10,248 nt of DNA, from contig JBEVIU010000163.1 in NCBI GenBank assembly GCA_040510575.1, positions 1 through 10,248 of the forward strand, written 5' to 3'. Shown one piece after another: positions 1-6,146 of this stretch. The notes below the pieces were generated by a model. It was not told the DNA's origin, searched no databases, and saw nothing but the letters and a program-made list of their open reading frames with translations. The translations under genes and the position numbers were made by a program. This DNA comes from DASUMF01 sp040510575. Lineage in GTDB: Bacteria > Actinomycetota > Acidimicrobiia > IMCC26256 > DASPTH01. Positions within the stretch are counted from its first letter, which is position 1, and each line of letters begins with the position of its first letter.

Positions 1-1021
1 CGTCGTGGCGGTACCGAGCGCCGACTGCTCGTGGCGTCGCATCGCGTGCGATCGCACGCGCCGCGAGCACGCCGGTGTCGAGCGCCTGGGCGATGCCTTC
101 CCCGGTCATCGGGTCGACGACGCTCGCGGCGTCGCCGACGAACAGCACGCGACCTGACGCGAGGCGCGCGCCGTCGAACGACGCGGGGATCGGCCACGCC
201 CGATGTGTCGCCGCGGGGGCGGCATTCGATCCGAGCACGTCGCGCAGTGCCGGGCTCGCGAGCAACGTCCGCCACTGCGCCGCGAGGCGCTTGCCGCTCG
301 GCGCGTCCTGACCTCGGTCGCGCAACACGCCGAAGCCGACGTTGGCACGCCCGCCGCCAACGGGGAACACCCACGCGTACCCCGGCAGCAGATCGGCATC
401 GAAGAGCACCCACAGGCGCGGGTCGTCGACGCCGTCGAAGTACTGACGGAACGCGTGCCACGTCCCGAGCTCGATGTTCTCGGGCGCGGCCGTGGCAGGC
501 GGGGCGGCCGCGTCGTCGGCCGCGAGGTGTCGACGTACGGGGGAGTAGTGACCGTCGGCGCCGACCACCCAACGGGCGGAGATCGTCGTGCCGTCGTCGA
601 GCGTCGCGACCACCGTGTCGTCGCGCTCGACCAGGCCTGCGAGGCCGATGCCTTCACGGATGTCGACGCCGCACGCGCGCGCATGACGCACCAGTGCGTC
701 GTCGAGCTCGGCGCGGGGCACCACACCGGCGTGCTCGCCTTCGGTCGGGAGCGGCAGCGACACCCGGCGCCCCGACGGCGACACGAGCACGGCCTCGTCG
801 ACGCGCACGTACGAGGGCAGGCCGCGCACGTCGAAGTCGAGGGCTTCGAGCGCCCGCAGCGCACCGGCAGTGAGGCCGTCACCACACGTCTTGTCGCGGG
901 GGAAGCGGGCCTTGTCGATCACCAGCGCGTCGAGGCCCAGGCGCCGGGCGGTGATGCCGGCGGCGACACCCGACGGCCCTGCACCGACCACGAGGACTTC
1001 GCAATCGACGGGCGCGGTCAC
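1..1021 (-). CDS. Geranylgeranyl reductase / FixC-family FAD-dependent oxidoreductase (3' part beyond left edge)
   Basis: A flavoprotein of the geranylgeranyl-reductase family (related to FixC dehydrogenases), expected to use FAD to reduce isoprenoid double bonds or to move electrons at the membrane. The 340 visible residues read without a stop from GTG at 1021 to the window edge; family members usually run to about 380-430, so only the C-terminus is missing. Seen: dinucleotide-binding motif VVGAGPSG (residues 11-18) with an acidic residue D36 ending the second strand; KTCGDGL (44-50), typical of GGR enzymes; GADG (154-157); LPGYAWVFP (212-220); and the second FAD motif GDAASVVDPMTGEGI (296-310). 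No signal peptide. The start fits because homologous sequence begins at once and TACCGT lies 6 nt upstream, suggesting a leaderless transcript. It diverges from etfBA. Substrate unknown; the family assignment is firm, the reaction is not. Confidence 0.9.
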   Translation of the reverse strand, partial: MTAPVDCEVLVVGAGPSGVAAGITARRLGLDALVIDKARFPRDKTCGDGLTAGALRALEALDFDVRGLPSYVRVDEAVLVSPSGRRVSLPLPTEGEHAGVVPRAELDDALVRHARACGVDIREGIGLAGLVERDDTVVATLDDGTTISARWVVGADGHYSPVRRHLAADDAAAPPATAAPENIELGTWHAFRQYFDGVDDPRLWVLFDADLLPGYAWVFPVGGGRANVGFGVLRDRGQDAPSGKRLAAQWRTLLASPALRDVLGSNAAPAATHRAWPIPASFDGARLASGRVLFVGDAASVVDPMTGEGIAQALDTGVLAARAIARDATPRAVGARYRHD

Positions 1022-1171
1022 CGGGCGACGGTACCCCCCGTGCCGGTTTGGATCGGAAGCGCCTCGGGAGCCAGACTGCACTGCCCTTTCTCCACGCGCG
1101 CCGGACCGGCGTGGCGGGACGACCGGACTTCGGATCGGGCCCGAGATGGACACCACTGGGAGCCGACGCAC
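1022..1171. promoter_or_regulatory. Divergent intergenic region between the flavoprotein gene and etfBA
   Basis: This 150-bp gap must hold the promoters of both divergent units. On minus, TACCGT (plus 1028-1033) fits the actinobacterial -10 pattern TANNNT and ends exactly 6 nt before the GTG at 1021; no good -35 is visible. For etfB no convincing -35/-10 pair was found by eye. A perfect 13-bp palindrome CGCCGGACCGGCG lies at 1099-1111 inside a longer imperfect inverted repeat (about 1092-1114) and could be an operator, though such GC palindromes arise easily here. The etfB ribosome binding site GGGAG is at 1158-1162, 9 nt before its ATG. Confidence 0.35.
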
Positions 1172-1951
1172 ATGAACATCGCAGTCTGCGTGAAGCAGAT
1201 CCCCGACCCGGCGGTACCCGGGAAGCTCGACGCCGACCACACCCTCGACCGGTCGGGCGAGCCGATCCTCGACGATTCCGACGCGTACGGCGTCGAGATG
1301 GCGCTGCAGCTGGCCGACAAGTCGGGCGGGGGCGAGGTGATCCTGATCTCGATGGCGCCGGGCGGCGCGGTCAAGGGCCTCCGCACCGCGCTCGCGATGG
1401 GCGCGGCCCGTGCCGTGCTCGTGTCCGACGACGCGCTCGCGGGCTCCGACTCGCTCTCGACGGCGAAGGTGATCGCCAAGGCCGTCGAGCGCGCCGGCGG
1501 GGTCGACCTCCTCGTGACCGCGACCGAGTCGTCCGACGGCTACACGGGCACCATCCCCGCGCAGGTCGCGGAGCTGCTCGGCTGGCCCTCGCTCACGTTC
1601 GCCAAGCACGTCGAGCTGGGCGACGGCAAGGTCACCATCCAGCGCCAGACCGAGAACGGCTACGACGTCGTGGAGGCGTCGCTGCCTGCGGTCGTGAGCG
1701 TGACCGCCGGTGTGGTCGAGCCGCGGTACCCGTCGTTCAAGGGGATCATGGCGGCCAAGAACAAGCCGGTCGACGCGGTCACGGTCGCCGACCTCGGCCT
1801 CGGGAACGACCAGGTCGGTTGGACGGGCGCCCGCCAGCAGATCACCTCGGTCGGCGCGGCACCGGAGCGTCAGGCCGGCGAGAAGGTCGAAGACGACGGC
1901 GAGGCGTACCAACGCATCGTGCAGTACCTCGAGCAGCTCAAGGTCGTCTGA
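1172..1951 (+). CDS. etfB: Electron transfer flavoprotein subunit beta
   Basis: EtfB (FixA family) is the AMP-binding subunit of the soluble EtfAB heterodimer, which accepts electrons from acyl-CoA and other dehydrogenases and passes them to a membrane quinone reductase. The 259-residue protein has family length. Seen: N-terminal strand MNIAVCVKQIPDP; GGAVKGLRTALAMGAARAVLV (start at residue 64), the usual 'lrkaLamGAd' block; TESSDGYTGTIPAQVAELLG (118-137), the nucleotide-binding loop; and YPSFKGIMAAKNK (186-198), the segment by which EtfB docks on partner dehydrogenases, very like mycobacterial EtfB. The C-terminus, GEKVEDDGEAYQRIVQYLEQ (236-255), also matches actinobacterial EtfB. The ATG has GGGAG 9 nt upstream; the open frame upstream is antisense to the neighbouring gene. 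It is followed 91 bp later by etfA, an almost certain operon partner. It lacks signs of a bifurcating-type Etf, but that cannot be settled by eye. Confidence 0.97.
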   Translation: MNIAVCVKQIPDPAVPGKLDADHTLDRSGEPILDDSDAYGVEMALQLADKSGGGEVILISMAPGGAVKGLRTALAMGAARAVLVSDDALAGSDSLSTAKVIAKAVERAGGVDLLVTATESSDGYTGTIPAQVAELLGWPSLTFAKHVELGDGKVTIQRQTENGYDVVEASLPAVVSVTAGVVEPRYPSFKGIMAAKNKPVDAVTVADLGLGNDQVGWTGARQQITSVGAAPERQAGEKVEDDGEAYQRIVQYLEQLKVV

Positions 1952-2042
1952 CCAGCGAGCCTGAAGTCCACACCGCGCGACATCGCGCACCGTTCCGCCC
2001 GCATCGGCCGGACGGCGACGAGAACGAGAAGAGGAACACAAA
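1952..2042 (+). other. etfB-etfA intergenic spacer
   Basis: A 91-bp spacer inside the presumed etfBA operon. It holds a perfect 14-bp palindrome, GCGCGACATCGCGC (1975-1988), of uncertain meaning, and a purine-rich ribosome binding site ending in GAGG (2031-2034), 8 nt before the GTG of etfA. No terminator with a U tract is visible, so read-through from etfB is expected. Confidence 0.4.
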
Positions 2043-3008
2043 GTGGCGATCTCGAAGATCTGGGTGTTCGCAGAGGCCGACGGCGACACGCCGGCCACCA
2101 GCACGCTGGAGCTGCTCAGCAAGGCGCGTGAGCTGGCCGACACGCTCGAAGCGGTGTACGTCGGCGCGAATGCCGACGCGCTCGCGGGCACGCTCGGCGA
2201 GTACGGCGCCACGACGGTGTACGCGATCGACCCGGGCGATGCACTGCCGGGCCCGATCGGCGCCGCGGCACTCGAAGCGTTGATCGGCGAGCACTCGCCC
2301 GACGCGCTGCTCGTCGCGCAGAGCTACGACGGGCGCGACGCGCTGGCGCGCCTGTCGGTGAAGCTCGATCGTCCGGTGCTCACCAACGGCGTCGGCCTGC
2401 GGGTCGACGGCGACAAGCTCATCGTCGGCACCGCCATCTTCGGTGGCAACACGCTCGTCGACACCGAGTTCGAGGGCGAGGCTCCGTTCCTCGCCGCCAT
2501 CCGGCCCAAGTCGTTCCCGGCCGAGCCGGGCAGCGGAAGCGCGGCCTCGGTGGTCGCGGTACCGACGCCCGACGCCGGCCGCGCCGGCGAGGCGAAGGTG
2601 CTCGAACGTCACGTCGAGGAGCGCGAGGGTCCGAAGCTCGAAGAGGCTGCGGTCGTGGTCTCGGGTGGGCGCGGCATCGGCAGCGCCGAGGCGTACGGTC
2701 CGCTCGTCGACGAGCTGGCCAAGCTGCTCCAGGGTGCATCGGGTGCGTCGCGCGCGATCGTCGACGCGGGTTGGGTGCCCTACTCGAAGCAGGTCGGCCA
2801 GACCGGCAAGGTCGTGAAGCCGAAGCTCTACATCGCGCTCGGCATCTCCGGTGCCACGCAGCACATGGTCGGCATGAAGGGCTCCGACAACATCATCGCC
2901 GTGAACAAGGACGCCGAGGCACCGATCTTCGGGATCGCCGACCTCGGTGTGGTCGGCGACGTGCACAAGGTCGTGCCCGCGCTCATCGAAGCCCTCAAAG
3001 CCAAGTAG
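2043..3008 (+). CDS. etfA: Electron transfer flavoprotein subunit alpha
   Basis: EtfA (FixB family) supplies most of the FAD site of the EtfAB heterodimer; the flavin carries electrons from dehydrogenases to ETF:quinone oxidoreductase or another acceptor. The 321-residue protein is full length. Domain I (about residues 1-195) has the Rossmann-like fold with SYDGRDALARLSVKL (94-108). The C-terminal FAD domain is textbook: VVSGGRG (205-211), SRAIVDAGW (236-244), QVGQTGKVVKP (250-260), GISGATQH (267-274), NKDAEAPIFGIADLGVVGD (288-306). The GTG start is preceded by an AGAGG-type site at about 2030-2034 and the protein aligns from its first residues. It follows etfB and converges on the HAD gene, with 18 bp between stops and no obvious hairpin terminator. 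All expected FAD-contact motifs are intact. Confidence 0.97.
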   Translation: MAISKIWVFAEADGDTPATSTLELLSKARELADTLEAVYVGANADALAGTLGEYGATTVYAIDPGDALPGPIGAAALEALIGEHSPDALLVAQSYDGRDALARLSVKLDRPVLTNGVGLRVDGDKLIVGTAIFGGNTLVDTEFEGEAPFLAAIRPKSFPAEPGSGSAASVVAVPTPDAGRAGEAKVLERHVEEREGPKLEEAAVVVSGGRGIGSAEAYGPLVDELAKLLQGASGASRAIVDAGWVPYSKQVGQTGKVVKPKLYIALGISGATQHMVGMKGSDNIIAVNKDAEAPIFGIADLGVVGDVHKVVPALIEALKAK

Positions 3009-3026
3009 GCGTCAACCCCGAGCCAC

Positions 3027-3842
3027 TCAGACGAGGTCGAGGATCTCGGCCCAACCGCCCTCGGACGCGGGTGGGACCTCGTGGTCGGCCGCGGCGCGCA
3101 CGGTGGGTGGAGCGTCGGCCACGGCCACGCCGATCGCGGCGCGGGTGATCAGCTCGACGTCGTTCACCTCGTCGCCGATCGCGAGCACACGGTCCGGGTC
3201 GATGTCGTGAAGGGCGCAGTAGGCGAGCACCCCCGTCCACTTCGACAGCCCGAAGGGGGCGACGGCCAGCGCCGAACCCGCGCTCCACATGTCGGTGAGG
3301 ATCATCGGCGTCGAGTGGGTCGCGTCCATGTCGGCCGCGACCAGGGCAAGGACGTCGGCGTCGTGACCGAACACGCCGAACGACAGCACCGACGCGGAGG
3401 TGACGACCGCGTCGAGGTCAGCCGGGCACGCACGCGCACCCATCGCGGCGAGGTGCTCGGGCGATGTCGACGGCTCGTCACTGACGTATGCGTCGATGTC
3501 GGCATGGTCGACGTAGATGCACGGATCGAGCCCGTGGGCGCGGAAGGCGGCGAGCACCGCGACGGCCGCGTCGGGCTCGTAGTGGTGGCGGTGGAACAGC
3601 TCGCCGGTGGCGAGGTCGAGCGCCAGTGAGCCGTTGAGCACGACGGCCGACGGGGCGAGGCCGAGCGCCGCGAGCGGATCACGCGTGGAGGTCACCCGCC
3701 GCCCGGTCGCGACGAGCACTGGGATGCCGCGTCGTTCGAGCTCGTGCCACGCGGCGAGCGTCGCCTCGTGCGGCTGGTGGACGCTGTCGTAGGCCCACAA
3801 CGTGCCGTCGAGATCGGTGACGACGAGCTCGACGGACCCCAT
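3027..3842 (-). CDS. HAD-superfamily hydrolase, Cof-type (class IIB) sugar-phosphatase-like
   Basis: A cytosolic haloacid-dehalogenase-family phosphatase of the Cof/YbiV type, which usually hydrolyses sugar phosphates or similar small phosphorylated metabolites using Mg2+ and an aspartyl-phosphate intermediate. Seen in 271 residues: motif I DLDGT (10-14; nucleophile D10, acid/base D12), motif II ATGR (45-48; T46), a C2-type cap (about 85-190), motif III lysine in FGLSKWTG (K201) and motif IV GDEVNDVEL (223-231; D224, D228). All catalytic residues are present. Substrate cannot be read from sequence. The ATG has no good Shine-Dalgarno site, but TACGAT (plus 3849-3854) sits exactly 6 nt upstream, suggesting a leaderless mRNA. 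It converges with etfA and is divergent from rsgA by 23 bp. Confidence 0.92.
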   Translation of the reverse strand: MGSVELVVTDLDGTLWAYDSVHQPHEATLAAWHELERRGIPVLVATGRRVTSTRDPLAALGLAPSAVVLNGSLALDLATGELFHRHHYEPDAAVAVLAAFRAHGLDPCIYVDHADIDAYVSDEPSTSPEHLAAMGARACPADLDAVVTSASVLSFGVFGHDADVLALVAADMDATHSTPMILTDMWSAGSALAVAPFGLSKWTGVLAYCALHDIDPDRVLAIGDEVNDVELITRAAIGVAVADAPPTVRAAADHEVPPASEGGWAEILDLV

Positions 3843-3848
3843 GCTTGG

Positions 3849-3854
3849 ATCGTA
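3849..3854 (-). promoter_or_regulatory. Candidate -10 element of a leaderless HAD gene transcript
   Basis: On the minus strand this reads TACGAT, matching the TANNNT -10 pattern of actinobacterial housekeeping promoters. Six nucleotides separate it from the ATG at 3842, the spacing expected when transcription starts at the A of the start codon. A possible weak -35, TCGACC on minus (plus 3874-3879), lies 19 bp further up, inside the rsgA coding start. The rsgA leader and this promoter therefore overlap. Confidence 0.4.
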
Positions 3855-3865
3855 GGGTCCGCCCG

Positions 3866-4852
3866 ATGCTCGAGGTCGACGCGTTCCTCACCTCCTTCGG
3901 GTGGGACTCGCGCGTCGCCGAACGGTTCGAGCAGCTCGCGCTCGACGACGCGAGCACGCTCGTGGCCGGCCGTATCGCGCGCGTCGAGCGCTCCTCGTGT
4001 CTCGTCGCCACCGGCGCGCGCGATGTGGTCGTGTCGGCGACGACGTTGCCCGCAGTGGGTGACTGGGTCGCGATCGCCGAGCTCGACGGCGGTGACGCGG
4101 CCGTCGTCGGCGTGATCGAACGTTGGTCGGAACTGGCTCGCCGCGACGTCGACACCGGCCAGGCGCAGGTGCTGGCGGCGAACGTCGATCTCGTGCTCAT
4201 GACCGTGCCCGGCGACCGGCCGAATCTCGCCCGCGTCGAACGGGAGTCGGTGCTCGCCTGGGAGAGTGGCGCCCGTCCGGTCGTCGTCGTCACCAAGGGA
4301 GACGTGGCGGCGCCCGAGCTCCGCGCTGATCTCGAGCGTCGGCTCCACGACGTCGACGTGATCGTCACATCGAGCGTCAACGGTGATGGGCTCGACGCGG
4401 TGGTGGCGCTGCTCGCGCCGAGTCGAACCGCGGTGCTGATCGGGCCGTCAGGCGCGGGGAAATCGACCCTGGTCAACGCCATCCTCGGTGAGGACCGGCT
4501 CGCGACCGGTGCGGTGCGCGATTCCGACGGGCGCGGTCGTCACACCACCACGAGCCGCGAGCTCGTCGTGGTGCCGAGCGGCGGCGTGCTCGTCGACACG
4601 CCGGGCCTGCGCAGCCTCGGGCTCATCGGCGACGAGGGCATTGCGCTCGCGTTCGCGGACATCGAAGAGCTCGCCCGCGGCTGCCGCTTCGCCGACTGCG
4701 CCCACGACCACGAGCCCGACTGTGCGGTCATCGCCGCGGTGGCCGACGGGTCACTCCAGCGGGAACGACTGGCGAGCTACCGGATGTTCCTCGGTGAGGT
4801 CGACGACTCGGCCACGAAGGCCGAGGCCGATCGTCGCTCCAGGCGTCGCTAA
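3866..4852 (+). CDS. rsgA: Ribosome small-subunit-dependent GTPase A
   Basis: RsgA (YjeQ/YloQ family) is a circularly permuted GTPase that checks late maturation of the 30S subunit and releases assembly factors on GTP hydrolysis. With ATG at 3866 it has 328 residues. Seen: N-terminal OB-fold (about 28-85; GDWVAI in it); QAQVLAANVDLVLMTVP (100-116); permuted GTPase motifs in the order G4 TKGD (143-146), G1 GPSGAGKST (193-201), G2/switch GRHTTT (224-229) and G3 DTPG (244-247); then the zinc site C-x4-C-x-H-x5-C (C273, C278, H280, C286), followed by a basic tail. ATG 3866 is preferred because TAGGG lies 8 nt upstream; a TTG 21 nt further up is in frame but lacks a site. It is divergent from the HAD gene and meets the small basic-protein gene tail to tail with a 4-nt overlap. 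Confidence 0.96.
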   Translation: MLEVDAFLTSFGWDSRVAERFEQLALDDASTLVAGRIARVERSSCLVATGARDVVVSATTLPAVGDWVAIAELDGGDAAVVGVIERWSELARRDVDTGQAQVLAANVDLVLMTVPGDRPNLARVERESVLAWESGARPVVVVTKGDVAAPELRADLERRLHDVDVIVTSSVNGDGLDAVVALLAPSRTAVLIGPSGAGKSTLVNAILGEDRLATGAVRDSDGRGRHTTTSRELVVVPSGGVLVDTPGLRSLGLIGDEGIALAFADIEELARGCRFADCAHDHEPDCAVIAAVADGSLQRERLASYRMFLGEVDDSATKAEADRRSRRR

Positions 4853-5175
4853 CGGTCGACGGCGCGCTGCAGCTGCGCCTTGTTCATCTTCGAGCGGCCC
4901 TTGATGTTCTTGTGGCGCGCTTCGTTGTAGAGCTGCTGCTTCGTGCGACCACCCGGGCCGCGGTGCGACCGCAACCCGCCGCGCCGGCCGGAAGAGATGT
5001 CGTCGGTCGACGAGCGGCTCGACTCCTTCGCTTCGCCGGCGCGGGCACGTTCCTTGTTCACCGTGCGCGCGGCGATCTCCTCGGCGACGTCCTCAGGGCG
5101 ACCGCTGGCTTCGAGGCCTTCCTTGATGTGCTCGTACTGACGTTCGCGCTTCTTGCTCCATGCACGAGGTGGCAT
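4849..5175 (-). CDS. Small basic protein of the 'plasmid stabilization' type with Rho_N/SAP-like C-terminus
   Basis: A 108-residue, highly charged soluble protein that resembles actinobacterial chromosomal proteins often labelled 'plasmid stabilization protein'; that name is inherited annotation, and no toxin-antitoxin function is shown. Seen: N-terminal basic segment WSKKRERQYEHIKEGLEASG (6-25), EEIAARTVNKERARAGE (32-48), a Ser/Arg/Gly-rich middle, ISSGRRGGLRSHRGPGGRTK (60-79), and a C-terminal LYNEARHKNIKGRSKMNKAQ (82-101) that looks like the helix-extended-loop-helix of Rho N-terminal/SAP motifs. Nucleic-acid binding is therefore a fair inference. The start has AGGAG 8 nt upstream (5184-5188). 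Its stop overlaps the rsgA stop. It may be the last gene of the minus-strand run, though its ribosome site lies inside the preceding reading frame. Confidence 0.88.
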   Translation of the reverse strand: MPPRAWSKKRERQYEHIKEGLEASGRPEDVAEEIAARTVNKERARAGEAKESSRSSTDDISSGRRGGLRSHRGPGGRTKQQLYNEARHKNIKGRSKMNKAQLQRAVDR

Positions 5176-5624
5176 CGGTCATGCTCCTGTCGGGTCGATT
5201 GCGGCCGGGCCGATCGCGGCACCGGCGTGTTCGCTGATCGCGGACGAACGCGCGTTGGCATCATCTGCACAACGGGGGTGTCTGCAACGGGGGCGTCTGA
5301 CGGCATCGGTGTCTCGGAACGGGCTGCGGGCTCACGCTCACGCTCACGCTGGAGCAAGTCCGCGAACGCGTGGCGCCAACGCGCCGCGGCCTCGGCGGGC
5401 TCGGGACGGACCCGAGCGGGCGACAGCGACGCCGCGACCGCGCGCACACACAGCGCGAACGTTGGCAGCGCGGTGTGCGGGCGCGGCGCGCGGTGGCGTG
5501 GAACGTGGACGTGCAGCGGGCGCCGCGACTCGTGGACCAGCCACGGGAGGAGCACGCAGAATCCGACCATTGCTGCACCCATCGCGACGGCGATGGGGTA
5601 GGGGGAGACGTGCTCGACGGCCAC
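5058..5624 (-). CDS. Possible small single-TM membrane protein (uncertain gene)
   Basis: I do not recognise this protein. The 188-residue frame opens with GTG at 5624 and a weak TAGG site 8 nt upstream. Its N-terminus has a convincing hydrophobic span (about residues 8-30: SPYPIAVAMGAAMVGFCVLL and on) followed by a His/Arg/Pro-rich stretch, a second weaker apolar segment (51-68), a charged region with REREREP (93-99) and a Pro-rich tail. By hand, third positions are mostly G/C for about the first 100 codons and drift after that. Two in-frame tandem repeats (15 and 6 bp) also suit coding. Against it: the last 118 nt lie on top of the well-supported small basic-protein gene, and the tail there reads like a shadow. 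The real product may be shorter, or a frameshift may exist. It sits 30 bp after the anchored exoprotein gene. Confidence 0.45.
   Translation of the reverse strand: MAVEHVSPYPIAVAMGAAMVGFCVLLPWLVHESRRPLHVHVPRHRAPRPHTALPTFALCVRAVAASLSPARVRPEPAEAAARWRHAFADLLQREREREPAARSETPMPSDAPVADTPVVQMMPTRVRPRSANTPVPRSARPQSTRQEHDRCHLVHGARSANVSTSTSRKASKPAVALRTSPRRSPRAR
5270..5299. repeat. 15-bp tandem duplication (two units, one mismatch)
   Basis: Plus strand reads CAACGGGGGTGTCTG (5270-5284) followed directly by CAACGGGGGCGTCTG (5285-5299). Read on minus in the 5624 frame the units give DAPVA and DTPVV. The period is a multiple of three and the frame stays open. Confidence 0.85.
5331..5350. repeat. 6-bp tandem repeat, about 3.3 copies
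   Basis: The unit CTCACG is repeated three times (5331-5348) plus two bases. On minus it encodes alternating Arg-Glu (REREREP) in the putative membrane protein. Confidence 0.85.
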
Positions 5625-5654
5625 GGAGGCGGCCTACCCGCGCACGAGGAGTCG

Positions 5655-6146
5655 CTAACCCTCCCGCTGGACCGCGACCACCTGGACGGGCAGGCCGCCG
5701 GTGAGGGTGCGCACGGTCATGGTGATCGTCGTGGCGTTCGATCCGTTCCACGTGCAGTACAAGGAGCCGGCGGCCGGGCCGCACATCTGGAACGTCCACG
5801 TGACCGCCGGCGCGTACGCCTCGGCGAACATCTGGCCGACGGCCTCCGGACTCGCCACTTCGCCGGCCGCGGTCTGGTTCGCGTGTTGCCACGCCGCGAA
5901 GAGGAACTCGGCGTAGCTCTGGGGATCGTCGGTGATCGGAGGAAGCGTCGTGGTCGTGGTCGTGGTCGACGTCGAGGTCGTCGTTGTCGTCGACGTGCTG
6001 CCCGGCGCGGTGGTGGTGGTGCTGGTGGTCGTGCTCGAGCTCGTCGACGACGAATCGTCGTCGCGCGTGACGAGCACCACCACGAGCGCGATCGCGAGGA
6101 CCACGACCAGGCTGCCGAGTCCCCAGAGCCAGCGTTTGGTCGTCAT
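5655..6146 (-). CDS. Membrane-anchored extracytoplasmic protein with Thr/Ser-rich linker
   Basis: A 163-residue protein of unknown function. Seen: a short basic N-terminus MTTKRW, one transmembrane segment (about 7-27, WGLGSLVVVLAIALVVVLVT) without a clear cleavage or lipobox site, an acidic DDD, then a nearly pure Thr/Ser linker (32-68) typical of surface proteins that span the cell wall and may be glycosylated. The C-terminal domain (about 72-163) begins YAEFLFAAWQHANQ, has two cysteines (C122, C131) placed for a disulfide in an oxidising compartment, and ends in a beta-rich VQVVAVQREG. This supports an N-in, C-out topology. Its ATG overlaps the stop of the exonuclease III gene (ATGA), so translation is probably coupled. 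Similar small domains after Thr-rich linkers occur in actinobacterial exoproteins, but I assign no function. Confidence 0.88.
   Translation of the reverse strand: MTTKRWLWGLGSLVVVLAIALVVVLVTRDDDSSSTSSSTTTSTTTTAPGSTSTTTTTSTSTTTTTTTLPPITDDPQSYAEFLFAAWQHANQTAAGEVASPEAVGQMFAEAYAPAVTWTFQMCGPAAGSLYCTWNGSNATTITMTVRTLTGGLPVQVVAVQREG
5943..6053 (-). repeat. Low-complexity Thr/Ser codon tract
   Basis: The linker of the anchored protein is built almost entirely from ACC/ACG/TCG/AGC codons, giving a G/T-rich plus strand with repeated GTCGTG and GGTGGT. Such tracts change length easily by slippage, so linker length likely varies between relatives. Confidence 0.8.

Noticed and set aside
106..885. Minus-strand 259-residue open frame in the left region
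   Set aside because: It is another frame of the flavoprotein gene, rich in Arg/Ser/Pro from GC bias; the true frame carries GAGPSG and the other FAD motifs.
203..1171. Long in-frame extension upstream of etfB (open from 203) giving a 582-residue protein
   Set aside because: It is antisense to the flavoprotein gene and lacks family similarity before MNIAVCVKQ; ATG 1172 has a ribosome site.
3845..3865. TTG start 21 nt upstream for rsgA
   Set aside because: No ribosome site before it; ATG 3866 has TAGGG at 8 nt.
4849..5175. Toxin-antitoxin or plasmid maintenance locus
   Set aside because: The 'plasmid stabilization' label is inherited annotation; there is no partner gene, no ParE/PIN-like motif and no plasmid gene nearby.
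5344..5892. Minus-strand 182-residue frame across the exoprotein and TM-protein genes
   Set aside because: Arg-rich shadow overlapping the well-supported exoprotein frame; no membrane segment or domain.
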